DNA from: Maribacter caenipelagi
GTDB lineage: Bacteria; Bacteroidota; Bacteroidia; Flavobacteriales; Flavobacteriaceae
Direction: 5' to 3'
Assembly: GCF_004364175.1 (NCBI RefSeq)
Contig: NZ_SNZW01000016.1
Location: forward strand, 219,133 to 283,132
DNA: 64,000 nt
Below, piece after piece: positions 36,718 to 46,441 of this stretch; the stretch's first letter is position 1, and each line of letters opens with the position of its first letter. The notes below the pieces were generated by a model. That model ran no database searches, was not told where the DNA came from, and saw nothing but the letters and a program-made list of their open reading frames with translations. A program made the translations under genes and the position numbers.

Positions 36718-38775
36718 ATGGCTCTTAAGCATCCGCCAAAGGCGAAAAAAATTCCTAAAGAATTAGTTATACATGATGATGTTCGATTAGATAATTATTA
36801 TTGGCTAAATGATAAGGAGAATAAAGATGTTATTTCATATTTAGAGGCAGAGAATACGTATTACGATTCTTTAACAAAGCATACCAAAGATTTTCAAGAG
36901 TCTCTATTTCAAGAAATGAAGGGTAGAATTAAAGAAGACGATTCTTCGGTGCCTTATAAACTAAATGATTATTGGTACAGTACCCGTTACATAATAGGTG
37001 GGGAATATCCATTATATTCTAGATTTAAGCAAAATTTAGAGGCAGTTGAAGAAGTTATGTTCAACTGTAATGATATGGCTAAAGGTCATGACTATTTTAG
37101 TCTTGGTGGTATAGCTATTAGTCCTGATAATAAATTGGCAGCCTTTGGGGTAGATACGGTATCTAGAAGGCAATATACACTTCAAATTAAAAATCTTGAA
37201 ACAGGTCTTATTTTAGATGATAAAATAGAAAATACTACTGGTGGTGGTGTTTGGGCAAATGATAATAAAACGTTGTTTTATACCCGTAAAGACCCTGTTA
37301 CTTTACGTTCAGATAAAATTTACAAGCATAAATTAGGCACACCGACGTCTGAAGATGTCTTGATCTTTCATGAAAAGGACGATACATTTAGCACATTTGT
37401 ATACCGAACCAAATCTAAAAAGTATTTGGTAATTGGCTCATTTAGTACCTTGACTTCTGAATTTCAAATTCTGTCAACGGATAACCCTGATGGGAAGTTT
37501 GAAGTATTCTCGCCTAGAGAAAGAGGGTTGGAGTATACCATTTTTCATTACGAGGAAAACTTCTATATTTTAACGAATAAGGATAAAGCAGAGAATTTTA
37601 AGCTCATGCGTACTTCAGAAGAAAAAACGTCGTCTGAGCATTGGCAAGAATTTATAGCCCATCGAGAAGAGGTACTTTTAGAGGATATCGATATTTTTAA
37701 AGAGTATTATGTGCTTTCTGAACGTGAAAACGGACTTAATAAAATTAGAATTATCAGGTGGGATGGAGTAGAAGAGTATTTTTTACCTTTTAAAAGCGAA
37801 ACATACACAGCTTATGTAAGTAGCAACCCTGATTTTGATACCGAGATTTTGAGATACTCTTATAACTCTATGTCAACACCTAGTTCTGTCATTGATTTTA
37901 ATATGCGAACCAAGGCGAAGGAAATCAAGAAAGAACAAGAGGTTCTTGGTGGTCTATTTGATAAAGAAAACTATAAAGAGGAACGTTTGTGGGCAACTGC
38001 TAGAGATGGTGTAAAAGTGCCAATGTCACTTGTGTATAGAAAGGATACTGACTTAAATGTAAATACACCTATTTTGCAATATGCCTATGGTTCGTACGGT
38101 TCAACAATTGATCCGTATTTTTCTACTGTTAGGTTGAGTTTGCTAGATCGCGGATTTGTGTTTGCCATTGCCCATATTAGGGGAGGGGAGTATTTAGGTC
38201 GTAGATGGTATGAAACAGGAAAATTGTTGAAGAAGAAAAATACGTTTACAGATTTTATTGATTGTTCTAAATTTTTAATTGCACAAAACATGACAAGTGC
38301 CAGTCATTTATATGCTATGGGCGGTTCTGCAGGAGGTTTATTAATGGGCGCGATTATAAATATGCAACCAGATATCTATAATGGTGTTATAGCCGCAGTG
38401 CCTTTTGTAGATGTTGTAACAACTATGTTAGACGATTCTATACCGTTAACTACGGGTGAGTATGATGAGTGGGGCAACCCTAACGAAAAAGAATACTACG
38501 ATTATATGAAATCGTATTCCCCTTATGATAATGTTGTTGCTCAAGAATACCCGAATATGTTGGTAACAACAGGACTGCATGATTCTCAAGTTCAGTATTT
38601 CGAACCTGCAAAATGGGTTGCCAAACTAAGAGAGTTGAAAACTGATAATCATATATTACTAATGTATACCAACATGGAAGCTGGTCATGGCGGTGCTTCG
38701 GGCAGGTTTGAGTCTTTGCGAGAGGTAGCTAAGGAATATGCATTTCTTTTAGATTTAGAAGGAAAAATCGCATAG
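36718..38775 (+). CDS. Prolyl oligopeptidase-family serine peptidase (oligopeptidase B-like)
   Basis: This 685-aa S9A peptidase has an N-terminal propeller (about 60-400) and a C-terminal alpha/beta-hydrolase domain. The nucleophile is S537 in GGSAGG, the Asp is in TGLHDSQV and the His in EAGHGGASGR. The YGSYG and RGGEYLGRRW motifs resemble oligopeptidase B, which cleaves after basic residues. No signal peptide is seen, so it is probably cytoplasmic. Confidence 0.9.
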   Translation: MALKHPPKAKKIPKELVIHDDVRLDNYYWLNDKENKDVISYLEAENTYYDSLTKHTKDFQESLFQEMKGRIKEDDSSVPYKLNDYWYSTRYIIGGEYPLYSRFKQNLEAVEEVMFNCNDMAKGHDYFSLGGIAISPDNKLAAFGVDTVSRRQYTLQIKNLETGLILDDKIENTTGGGVWANDNKTLFYTRKDPVTLRSDKIYKHKLGTPTSEDVLIFHEKDDTFSTFVYRTKSKKYLVIGSFSTLTSEFQILSTDNPDGKFEVFSPRERGLEYTIFHYEENFYILTNKDKAENFKLMRTSEEKTSSEHWQEFIAHREEVLLEDIDIFKEYYVLSERENGLNKIRIIRWDGVEEYFLPFKSETYTAYVSSNPDFDTEILRYSYNSMSTPSSVIDFNMRTKAKEIKKEQEVLGGLFDKENYKEERLWATARDGVKVPMSLVYRKDTDLNVNTPILQYAYGSYGSTIDPYFSTVRLSLLDRGFVFAIAHIRGGEYLGRRWYETGKLLKKKNTFTDFIDCSKFLIAQNMTSASHLYAMGGSAGGLLMGAIINMQPDIYNGVIAAVPFVDVVTTMLDDSIPLTTGEYDEWGNPNEKEYYDYMKSYSPYDNVVAQEYPNMLVTTGLHDSQVQYFEPAKWVAKLRELKTDNHILLMYTNMEAGHGGASGRFESLREVAKEYAFLLDLEGKIA

Positions 38776-38789
38776 TGGAAAAAAAACTG

Positions 38790-38797
38790 TAAATTTG
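38790..38797 (+). promoter_or_regulatory. Candidate -7 promoter element of the cysteine-synthase-like gene
   Basis: TAAATTTG matches TAnnTTTG, 57 nt upstream of ATG 38855. Confidence 0.45.
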
Positions 38798-38854
38798 CAT
38801 CAGAAATTTTAACAAATTTCGTTCATATAATAACTTAACATTGATATCCCCCTT

Positions 38855-39895
38855 ATGAAAAATGAGATCAGGGCTTACAACAATATATTAGAACTAGTTG
38901 GTAATACACCACTAGTTAAGTTAAACAAAATAGCAGAAAACCTTACTGGTAATTTTTACGCCAAGGTAGAAGCATTCAACCCAGGTCACTCTTCTAAAGA
39001 TAGAATTGCGATCCATATTATTGAGCAGGCGGAGAAGGCAGGTATTCTTACCGAAGGAAGTACAATAATTGAAACGACTTCAGGTAATACTGGTTTTAGT
39101 ATTGCAATGGCAAGTATCATCAAAGGATACGATTGTATACTAGCAGTTAGCTCTAAATCATCTCCAGATAAGATAGATATGCTTCGCTCTATGGGCGCAA
39201 AAGTATATGTATGTCCTGCGCACGTTAGTGCAGATGATCCAAGATCTTATTATGAGGTTGCTAAGAGATTGCATAAAGAAACTAAAGGTTCCATATATAT
39301 TAATCAGTATTTCAATAAGCTGAATATGGAAGCACATTATAAGTCTACCGGTCCTGAAATCTGGGAACAAACTGGCGGACAAATAACGCACCTTGTTGCT
39401 TGTAGCGGTACAGGTGGTACTATTTCAGGTACAGCTCGTTTCTTAAAAGAACAAAATCCGAATATTAAAGTTATCGGTGTAGATGCTTTTGGTTCTGTAT
39501 TGAAAAAATATCACGAAACAGGCAAATTAGATGCTAACGAAATCTATCCGTACAGAATAGAAGGTTTAGGCAAAAATCTAATTCCTGGAGCTACAGATTT
39601 CAGTACTATAGATGAGTTTATAAAGGTAACTGATGCCGAAAGTGCACATACTGCTAGAGAAATCTCTAGAACAGAGGGTATCTTTGTTGGGTATACTAGT
39701 GGTGCGGTTATGCAAGCTATTAAGCAACTTGATGAACTTAATACATTTGACAAGAATAGTAATGTAGTTTGTATTTTTCCTGATCATGGTTCTCGCTATA
39801 TGAGTAAAATATACAGTGACCAGTGGATGGAGGATCAAGGTTTCTTGAATACTGAAACAGTTGAAGAGGCACAAGAGATTCAATATATAAAGTAA
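38855..39895 (+). CDS. PLP-dependent cysteine/cysteate synthase-like enzyme
   Basis: This 346-aa fold-type II PLP enzyme has the PLP Lys in HSSKDRIA (K48) and the substrate loop TTSGNTG (74-80). [23 protein letters not shown] and [10 protein letters not shown] resemble cystathionine beta-synthase rather than CysK, whose loops differ, but no CBS domain follows. It could be an O-phosphoserine-dependent cysteine synthase, or a cysteate synthase (sulfite as nucleophile) for sulfonolipids. The next gene, 116 bp away, is the SPT-like acyltransferase, which favours the second. The substrate is inference. Confidence 0.7.
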   Translation: MKNEIRAYNNILELVGNTPLVKLNKIAENLTGNFYAKVEAFNPGHSSKDRIAIHIIEQAEKAGILTEGSTIIETTSGNTGFSIAMASIIKGYDCILAVSSKSSPDKIDMLRSMGAKVYVCPAHVSADDPRSYYEVAKRLHKETKGSIYINQYFNKLNMEAHYKSTGPEIWEQTGGQITHLVACSGTGGTISGTARFLKEQNPNIKVIGVDAFGSVLKKYHETGKLDANEIYPYRIEGLGKNLIPGATDFSTIDEFIKVTDAESAHTAREISRTEGIFVGYTSGAVMQAIKQLDELNTFDKNSNVVCIFPDHGSRYMSKIYSDQWMEDQGFLNTETVEEAQEIQYIK

Positions 39896-39917
39896 TTCTT
39901 AATATCATAGTGTATAT

Positions 39918-39944
39918 AAAAGTGGGTTTATAGCCCACTTTTTT
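39918..39944 (+). terminator. Rho-independent terminator after the cysteine-synthase-like gene
   Basis: The arms AAAAGTGGG and CCCACTTTT are followed by TT. The next gene therefore probably has its own promoter, and one is visible at 39983. Confidence 0.75.
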
Positions 39945-39982
39945 GCGTAATAAATAATTTATGAACTTTTATCAAAATTATT

Positions 39983-39990
39983 TACTTTTG
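39983..39990 (+). promoter_or_regulatory. Candidate -7 promoter element of the SPT-like gene
   Basis: TACTTTTG matches TAnnTTTG, 21 nt before ATG 40012. Confidence 0.5.
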
Positions 39991-40011
39991 CAGACAGATC
40001 CAAATTAAACA

Positions 40012-41271
40012 ATGAAAGACTTATTTGATAGAATTTTAGCGAATAAAGGCCCTTTAGGTAAATGGGCTTCACAAGCAGAGGGGTACTTTGTGTTCCCTAA
40101 ATTGGAAGGTCCTATTTCTAATAGAATGAAATTTCAGGGGAAAGATGTTATCACCTGGAGTATCAATGACTATTTAGGCTTAGCAAATCTTCCAGAGATA
40201 AAGAAGGTAGATGGTGATGCTGCAGCTGAATATGGTTCTGCATACCCAATGGGAGCAAGAATGATGAGTGGTCATACTGAGTTTCATGAGCAATTAGAGC
40301 AAGAATGTGCTGCTTTCGTTCAAAAGGAAGCTTCTTACCTTCTAAATTTTGGTTACCAAGGGTTTATGTCTGTAATTGATGCCCTTGTTACTAAAGATGA
40401 TATAATTGTTTACGATGTAGATTGTCATGCTTGTATTATTGATGGTGTGCGTTTACATATGGGTAAGCGTTTTACGTTTGTACATAACAATCCTGAAAGT
40501 TTAGAAAAGAACTTAGAGCGTGCTACTAAATTAGCTGAACAAACTGGTGGAGGTATTTTAGTTATCTCTGAAGGTGTATTTGGTATGCGTGGTGAGCAAG
40601 GTATCTTAAAAGAGATTGTTGCTTTAAAAGAAAAATTCAATTTCAGACTTTTAGTTGATGATGCTCACGGTTTTGGTACTTTGGGTGAAACTGGTGCTGG
40701 TGCAGGTCAAGAACAAGGTGTACAAGATGGTATAGATGTTTACTTGGCTACTTTTGCTAAGTCTATGGCTAGTATTGGTGCATTTGTTGCTGCTGATCAA
40801 GAAATCATAGATTATTTAAAATATAACCTACGTTCTCAAATGTTCGCTAAATCATTACCAATGGTTTATGTAAAAGGAGCATTGAAACGTTTAGATATGT
40901 TGCGTACTCAACCAGAGCTTAAAGCCAAACTTTGGGAGAACGTAAATGCATTACAAAACGGACTAAAAGAAAAAGGTTTCGATATTGGTACAACAACAAG
41001 TTGTGTTACGCCAGTATATCTTAATGGTAGTATTCCTGAGGCAATGGCGTTAGTGAAAGATTTACGTGAAAATCACGGAATCTTCTGTTCTATCGTAGTG
41101 TATCCGGTAATACCTAAGGGATTAATTCTTTTACGTTTAATACCAACTGCTACGCATACTTTACAAGATGTAGAAGAAACGCTAACGGCTTTCTCTGCAA
41201 TACGTGAGCGTTTGCAAAATGGTACTTACAAAAGATTATCAGCGGCAGTTGCTGCTGCAATGGGAGAATAA
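40012..41271 (+). CDS. Serine palmitoyltransferase / cysteate acyltransferase-like enzyme
   Basis: This 419-aa alpha-oxoamine synthase (PLP, AONS/KBL/SPT family) has PLP Lys K250 (ATFAKSMASIG), the stacking His H139 (DVDCHACIIDGVRL), and D216/H219 (DDAHG). DVDxHACIxDGVRLHMGK is typical of Bacteroidota sphingolipid/sulfonolipid enzymes. It condenses an acyl thioester with serine (sphingolipids) or L-cysteate (capnine). The adjacent cysteine/cysteate-synthase-like gene suggests cysteate. Reactions are inferred; sequence alone does not separate the two. Confidence 0.78.
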   Translation: MKDLFDRILANKGPLGKWASQAEGYFVFPKLEGPISNRMKFQGKDVITWSINDYLGLANLPEIKKVDGDAAAEYGSAYPMGARMMSGHTEFHEQLEQECAAFVQKEASYLLNFGYQGFMSVIDALVTKDDIIVYDVDCHACIIDGVRLHMGKRFTFVHNNPESLEKNLERATKLAEQTGGGILVISEGVFGMRGEQGILKEIVALKEKFNFRLLVDDAHGFGTLGETGAGAGQEQGVQDGIDVYLATFAKSMASIGAFVAADQEIIDYLKYNLRSQMFAKSLPMVYVKGALKRLDMLRTQPELKAKLWENVNALQNGLKEKGFDIGTTTSCVTPVYLNGSIPEAMALVKDLRENHGIFCSIVVYPVIPKGLILLRLIPTATHTLQDVEETLTAFSAIRERLQNGTYKRLSAAVAAAMGE

Positions 41272-41290
41272 AGTCTCATTTCTACATATT

Positions 41291-41326
41291 AAAAAAGCCC
41301 GAAATCAAATGATTTTGGGCTTTTTT
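41291..41326. terminator. Bidirectional terminator between convergent genes
   Basis: The arms AAAAAAGCCC-AAATCA and the matching TGATTT-GGGCTTTTTT enclose a short loop. It can end both the SPT-like gene and the minus-strand GNAT-like gene. Confidence 0.8.
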
Positions 41327-41338
41327 ATTTGTGCTTTA

Positions 41339-42457
41339 TTAAAGTGATTTTCTATACGTTCTTCTTCGTTTGTACACTACAGGGTCAAAATGTTTCCACA
41401 TTTGCTTGATAGCCAGGTTTTCTTCTAATTCAGGAGTTCTATAACACATATCGATACCTTTTTCGCTAAATGTTTTATGGTATTCGTTGAATATTACAGC
41501 CGTGACACCCTTATTTTGATATTCGGGGTCTATGCCTATCAGATAGAAAATAACGTCTTTGCTACTTTTCTTTGCCTTTAGTAAATGATACAGACCAAAA
41601 GGGAATAACTTTCCTTTTGCTTTTTGTAATGCTTCTGAAAATGATGGCATAACAATGGCAAAAGCAATTAGCTTATCATCTTTATCCTTAACAAACTTTA
41701 TATATTCAGGATTTATAAAGCTGATATATTTTTTCTTGAAGTATGCTTTCTGTATTTCAGTAATAGGTACAAATGACGAAAGGTTGGCGTAAGTTGCATT
41801 AAAGAGGTCGAACATTTCGTCTGCCATAGGCATTACCTCTTTTGTCTTTGTGAAATTTACTTCTTTAAGTCCGTAGCGTTTTTTCACCAAATCGTTCAAT
41901 CTTGTAAACAAAGCTGGATCGGCATTTTTTGCAGGGAACTTATTCTCCATGTATTCCTTTTCCTTTACAAAGCCTAAATTTTCATAATGACCTTGATAAT
42001 AAGAATGGTTATACCAAGTAATCATGGTGCCAATATGGTCAAAGCCTTCTACTAGAACTCCAACCTTATCTAGGTTTGAGAATCCAACAGGACCTTCCAT
42101 GTATTCTAGGCTGTGTACTTTCCCTATTTCGGCAACTTTGTCTAAAAGTGCTTTTGAAACTGCTGGGTCATCAATAAAATCGAACCAGCCAAATCGCATT
42201 TTCTTTACATTTTGTTGATTGATTTCTAGGTGATTAATCACTGCAGCTACACGACCTACAATTTTATCTCCGTCTTTTGCTAGAAAGAACCATGCCTCGG
42301 CATCTTTAAAAACCGAATTTTTATCTTTATCGAAGCTTTCTAGCTCATCATTGATAATGGGTGGTACCCAATACTTGTTGTTTTTATATAGCGAAAACGG
42401 AAAGGTTACAAAGCGTTTTAAGTCTTGCTTTGTTTTAGCTTCATGTAGTGTGATCAT
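41339..42457 (-). CDS. GNAT-fold protein, candidate ceramide/capnine N-acyltransferase
   Basis: This 372-aa protein is of a Bacteroidota family often given misleading names such as GTP cyclohydrolase. It contains GNAT-like CoA-region features (GRVAAVINHLE and YFLIGIDPEYQNKGVTAVIF). Its end, PELEENLAIKQMWKHF followed by YKRRRTYRK, resembles bacterial ceramide synthases of the GNAT type. It sits opposite and next to the SPT-like gene, so N-acylation of a sphinganine or capnine base is a reasoned guess. No GTP-binding motif is visible. Confidence 0.55.
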   Translation of the reverse strand: MITLHEAKTKQDLKRFVTFPFSLYKNNKYWVPPIINDELESFDKDKNSVFKDAEAWFFLAKDGDKIVGRVAAVINHLEINQQNVKKMRFGWFDFIDDPAVSKALLDKVAEIGKVHSLEYMEGPVGFSNLDKVGVLVEGFDHIGTMITWYNHSYYQGHYENLGFVKEKEYMENKFPAKNADPALFTRLNDLVKKRYGLKEVNFTKTKEVMPMADEMFDLFNATYANLSSFVPITEIQKAYFKKKYISFINPEYIKFVKDKDDKLIAFAIVMPSFSEALQKAKGKLFPFGLYHLLKAKKSSKDVIFYLIGIDPEYQNKGVTAVIFNEYHKTFSEKGIDMCYRTPELEENLAIKQMWKHFDPVVYKRRRTYRKSL

Positions 42458-42545
42458 TGAACTTCTTTAGAAGTGCCAATATTAGTGATATTAATCAACA
42501 AATTAAAGTTGTTCAGAATGAAAAATTGGGTGGAGTAGTAGTTCA

Positions 42546-43631
42546 CTAAAAGTCTATCTCGCTACTCTCTTTCTTTTTCTTCTTTTCTGCTTTCCTTAAT
42601 TTTTTAAGTTGCTTTTTAGAAGGTCCAAGGTCGATATCTTCTGCACCGCTTCCTTTTTCTTTGTTTTCCTTCTTTTTCTTTTTCATAGCCTTCTTGTCAA
42701 TAGCTCCACCATTTTGGTCAGCTTCTTGATCTTCAATTGGTTTAAGGCTATCTTTATGAAAATCCATTCTATATGAACCTCCTATTCCGAAGAAAATACG
42801 GGTTGGAGTATTTTTTAAACTAGCACCCATATTAAAATCTAATTGAAGATTTTCTTTAAGCAAATGTGCGATACCACCACGAATTAATAAATCTGAATAG
42901 CGATCGCTGCCTATACCTTGGTGCTCAACAAAAACACTCCATTTAGGGTTTCTAAAGGCGTGAGACAACGAAATTGTATAACTCAATTCTGGGTCTTCTG
43001 TGCTAATACGGTCATATGCCGTATTTGTAATCAAAACAAACCTTGGTGTTAATCTACTCTGAGTAGCAATCATACCTCTATAAGAAATGGTTGGTTCACC
43101 AATGTAAAACGGATTATCACCTAGTACGAAGTTTGCGCCACCATAAAGTGATACCGCAGGTAAAAGGTTTTTAAATTGAAATTTGTTATTTGCTCTCCAG
43201 CTGTAAAGATTTGGTTTATTTGCTTCCGGATTTTTAAATGGATCATAAACAAGAAACTTCAATCCTAATCTATTTCTAGAAAAATCTCTGCGCTTTGCAA
43301 CTAAGTCAAAATTTATATAAGTAAGGTTCTGGTTTTGGAAAGTACCTTCGTAATTCAATTCTAGTTTTTCAAATAGTAATCCGTATCGTAATGAAATATC
43401 GGTTCCCCAAATATTTGATTCCGTATTTAATAGCGTATGATCTTTCTGCTCATAAAACAAGCCCATTTCTGCCTGTACCACATTTTTACCAACAGCATAG
43501 GCACTTACAGAAACACCAGGTCTGTTAGAGTTAATAACATCTGTGTATTGAGAAATAGCTACAAATGGTAGAAGAAAAATTAAGCTTAATATATATTGAT
43601 ATGATTTAGAGTAGGCAAAAAGACTATTCAT
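42546..43631 (-). CDS. Outer-membrane transporter-like beta-barrel protein
   Basis: This 361-aa protein has a signal peptide (about 1-27, ending AISQ). Its beta-strand-rich body has the INSNRPG start common to Bacteroidota proteins of the MetA-pathway phenol-degradation transporter-like family (SNRPGVSVSAYAVGKNVVQAE region). The last ~60 residues are strongly charged and Lys-rich (KAMKKKKKENKEK). The start is ATG 43631; an in-frame GTG at 43637 is less likely. It is probably an outer-membrane barrel; the substrate is unknown. Confidence 0.6.
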   Translation of the reverse strand: MNSLFAYSKSYQYILSLIFLLPFVAISQYTDVINSNRPGVSVSAYAVGKNVVQAEMGLFYEQKDHTLLNTESNIWGTDISLRYGLLFEKLELNYEGTFQNQNLTYINFDLVAKRRDFSRNRLGLKFLVYDPFKNPEANKPNLYSWRANNKFQFKNLLPAVSLYGGANFVLGDNPFYIGEPTISYRGMIATQSRLTPRFVLITNTAYDRISTEDPELSYTISLSHAFRNPKWSVFVEHQGIGSDRYSDLLIRGGIAHLLKENLQLDFNMGASLKNTPTRIFFGIGGSYRMDFHKDSLKPIEDQEADQNGGAIDKKAMKKKKKENKEKGSGAEDIDLGPSKKQLKKLRKAEKKKKKESSEIDF

Positions 43632-43689
43632 GAACACGATTTTATAATTTTTTTAATAGTATGATTCTTTATATACAACGTGATAATTG

Positions 43690-43697
43690 TATTTTTG
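43690..43697 (+). promoter_or_regulatory. Candidate -7 promoter element of the DUF4834 gene
   Basis: TATTTTTG matches TAnnTTTG, 21 nt before ATG 43719. Confidence 0.45.
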
Positions 43698-43718
43698 ATA
43701 TATCTTAAGTAAGAATAA

Positions 43719-43973
43719 ATGGCTTTTTTAAAAACTATATTAATTATTCTTTTGGTGTATTACTTGCTGAAATTTTTGGCAAAGTTATTTGCGCCGAAAA
43801 TATTGAACTACGCCGCCAAAAAAACTGAATCTCATTTTAGAGAAGCTTTTGATAATCAACGTCCCTTTAATCAAGAGGAAGATGAAAGTGTAATTATCAA
43901 TAAAAAACCATCTCGAAAAAAGAACGATTCTGAAAAAGTAGGTGAATACATTGATTTTGAAGAGCTAGACTAG
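43719..43973 (+). CDS. DUF4834-family small membrane protein
   Basis: This 84-aa protein has one N-terminal membrane helix (about 3-24, LKTILIILLVYYLLKFLAKLF), a basic segment, and an acidic C-terminus ending GEYIDFEELD, the usual pattern of DUF4834 in Flavobacteriaceae. The function is unknown. It ends just before the candidate promoter of the YfhO gene. Confidence 0.75.
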   Translation: MAFLKTILIILLVYYLLKFLAKLFAPKILNYAAKKTESHFREAFDNQRPFNQEEDESVIINKKPSRKKNDSEKVGEYIDFEELD

Positions 43974-43974
43974 T

Positions 43975-43982
43975 TATCTTTG
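43975..43982 (+). promoter_or_regulatory. Candidate -7 promoter element of the YfhO gene
   Basis: TATCTTTG matches TAnnTTTG, 23 nt before ATG 44006. Confidence 0.45.
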
Positions 43983-44005
43983 TCAAAACACTACTTATTT
44001 AGCAA

Positions 44006-46441
44006 ATGAAGCAAGGCTTAAAATTCTTTTTCATCCATTTTTTTGTTGTCGTATTTTTTATCATTGCTGCATTAGCATATTTCAGCCCAGTACTACAGGG
44101 TAAAGTAATGTACCAGCATGATATTGCCCAATATACGGGTATGGCAAAGGAACAGAACGATTTTAGAAAATCTAATGATCAAGAACCGTATTGGACAAAT
44201 AGTGCATTCGGTGGTATGCCAACATACCAACTTGGGGCAAATTATCCACACAACTATATTAAAAAACTAGACCGTTTAATTCGGTTTTTACCAAGACCTG
44301 CAGATTACCTCTTTCTATATTTTATAGGATTTTATATTCTTCTTTGTTGTCTTAAAGTAGATTATAGATTAGCTATTGTAGGTGCTTTGGCCTTTGGTTT
44401 TTCTACATACCTCATTATTATTTTAGGAGCCGGCCATAATGCAAAGGCACATGCTGTGGCATATTTACCGGTGATATTAGCGGGTATTGTTCTGGTTTTT
44501 AGAAAAAAATATCTTTGGGGCTTTGTTTTGACAGCCCTGGCAATGGCTCTTGAAATTACTGCAAACCACTATCAAATGACGTATTATTTCATGTTATTAG
44601 TGCTCGTTTTGGGTGTGGTGTATTTGGTGTATGCGATTAGAGATAAGCAATTAAAACATTTCTTCTCTGCTGTTGGTATATTATTTTTGGCTGTTACTTT
44701 AGGTATTGCTGCCAATGCCACAGGGTTAATGGCCACTAAAGAGTATGCTGATTGGAGTACACGTGGTAAAAGTGAATTGACCATAAACCCAGATGGTTCA
44801 CCAAAAGAAGATACTGGCGGTTTGAGTAAAGCCTATATTACAAATTGGAGTTACGGCATTACAGAATCTTTAAACTTATTTGTACCAAGGCTTTTTGGCG
44901 GTGCAAGTCAAGAGAATTTGGGTGAGAATTCTAAATCTTATAATTATTTAATTGATAAAGGCTTGGCTAGATCAAGTGCTTTAGATTTTGTTGGCGGTTT
45001 ACCATTGTATTGGGGCGAACAACCGGGTACTTCGGGTCCGGCATATTTAGGTGCAGTTATATTTTTTCTATTCATTTTAGGACTATTTTTAGTAAAAGGC
45101 AAACATAAATGGTGGCTGCTTTTCGGTTCACTTATGTCTCTGGTATTATCATGGGGTAAAAACTTTAGTGTGTTAACCGATTTCATGATAGACTATTTTC
45201 CTTTATACGATAAGTTTAGGGCGGTATCATCTATACAAATCGTTTTAGAACTTTGTGTACCTGTATTGGCAATTTTAGCTTTAAAGAAATTATTTAAGGA
45301 TAAAGTTCCGCAAGCGGATAAATTGAAATCGTTAACCATGGCAGCGGCAATCGTTTTAGGCTTAGGCGTTGTTTTATTCATATTTAAAGGTGCTTTCCAC
45401 TTTATAGGTGTCAATGATGATAATTTAAGAATGACCGGTCTAGAAGAATTGCCAGAAATGCTTCGTTTAGATCGTAAGAGTGTTTACACCAGCGATTTAT
45501 TACGCTCATTAGGTTTTGCACTTGGTACAGCCTTATTGATTTGGTTGTATTTAAAAGAAAAATTGAAAATGAACCTGTTGATAATAGTTATTGGTTTGTT
45601 GGTTGTGGTTGATTTAGTAGGTGTTGATTTACGATATGTAAACAATGACAATTTTGTGTCTAAACGTAAAATGTTAGAACCTTTTAAAGAAACTACGGCA
45701 GATAAAATTATTGCTAAAGATGACGGAGTATTTCGTGTTTTTGATCAAACGGATGGATTTGATTCAGCTAAAACAGCCTATTTTCACCAGAGTATAACCG
45801 GGTATCATGCGGCTAAACCTGCTGGTATGCAAGACTTGTTCAATTTTCATGTGTACAATGGCAACTTGTCGGTTTTGAATATGATGAACATTAAATATGT
45901 TATTAGGCAAGATCAAGAGGGTAATGCTTTTCCTATTGAAAATCCCAATGCTAATGGTAATGCTTGGTTTATTTCTGAATTACAACCAGTTGCAAATGCC
46001 AATGAAGAAATAATGGCTTTAGATAGTTTAGATACTAAGAATGTAGCGGTTGTCAATTCTTCTAAGTTTGCTGGTATTTCTCCATTTACTTATCAGGTAG
46101 ATTCTACGGCTTCAATTGCTTTAATTGATTATGAGCCCAATCATTTGACATATACATCTAAGAATAGTAATGAAGGTGTTGCTGTATTTTCAGAGATGTA
46201 TTACGAAAACGGATGGAATGCTTATATCGACGGTAAAGAAAGTAATTACTTCAAAGTTGATTACGTACTAAGAGCACTTAAAATTCCATCAGGTGAACAT
46301 AAGATTGAATTTAAATTTAAGCCTGAAGTAGTAGTGACTGGAAGTAAAATAACTTTAGCTAGTACTATTTTATTAGGTCTTGTTATCGTTGGCGGATTTG
46401 GTTTCTCTTTTTGGAGATCTAAAAAAGAAGAGGAAGCATAA
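44006..46441 (+). CDS. YfhO-family integral membrane protein (GT-C-like)
   Basis: This 811-aa protein has many hydrophobic segments (about 12, mostly residues 8-560) and an extracytoplasmic C-terminal beta region before a last helix (about 785-803). YHP/H-D-x-x-Y motifs near residues 38-43 (YQHDIAQY) and FGGMPTYQ are typical of YfhO proteins, thought to transfer sugars from polyprenyl-phosphate carriers to teichoic acids or surface glycans. It is followed by a GT4 glycosyltransferase gene sharing one base with its stop codon. Confidence 0.82.
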   Translation: MKQGLKFFFIHFFVVVFFIIAALAYFSPVLQGKVMYQHDIAQYTGMAKEQNDFRKSNDQEPYWTNSAFGGMPTYQLGANYPHNYIKKLDRLIRFLPRPADYLFLYFIGFYILLCCLKVDYRLAIVGALAFGFSTYLIIILGAGHNAKAHAVAYLPVILAGIVLVFRKKYLWGFVLTALAMALEITANHYQMTYYFMLLVLVLGVVYLVYAIRDKQLKHFFSAVGILFLAVTLGIAANATGLMATKEYADWSTRGKSELTINPDGSPKEDTGGLSKAYITNWSYGITESLNLFVPRLFGGASQENLGENSKSYNYLIDKGLARSSALDFVGGLPLYWGEQPGTSGPAYLGAVIFFLFILGLFLVKGKHKWWLLFGSLMSLVLSWGKNFSVLTDFMIDYFPLYDKFRAVSSIQIVLELCVPVLAILALKKLFKDKVPQADKLKSLTMAAAIVLGLGVVLFIFKGAFHFIGVNDDNLRMTGLEELPEMLRLDRKSVYTSDLLRSLGFALGTALLIWLYLKEKLKMNLLIIVIGLLVVVDLVGVDLRYVNNDNFVSKRKMLEPFKETTADKIIAKDDGVFRVFDQTDGFDSAKTAYFHQSITGYHAAKPAGMQDLFNFHVYNGNLSVLNMMNIKYVIRQDQEGNAFPIENPNANGNAWFISELQPVANANEEIMALDSLDTKNVAVVNSSKFAGISPFTYQVDSTASIALIDYEPNHLTYTSKNSNEGVAVFSEMYYENGWNAYIDGKESNYFKVDYVLRALKIPSGEHKIEFKFKPEVVVTGSKITLASTILLGLVIVGGFGFSFWRSKKEEEA

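Noticed and set aside
41339-42457. GTP cyclohydrolase name for the 372-aa protein
   Set aside because: It has no cyclohydrolase motif; the GNAT-like features fit better.
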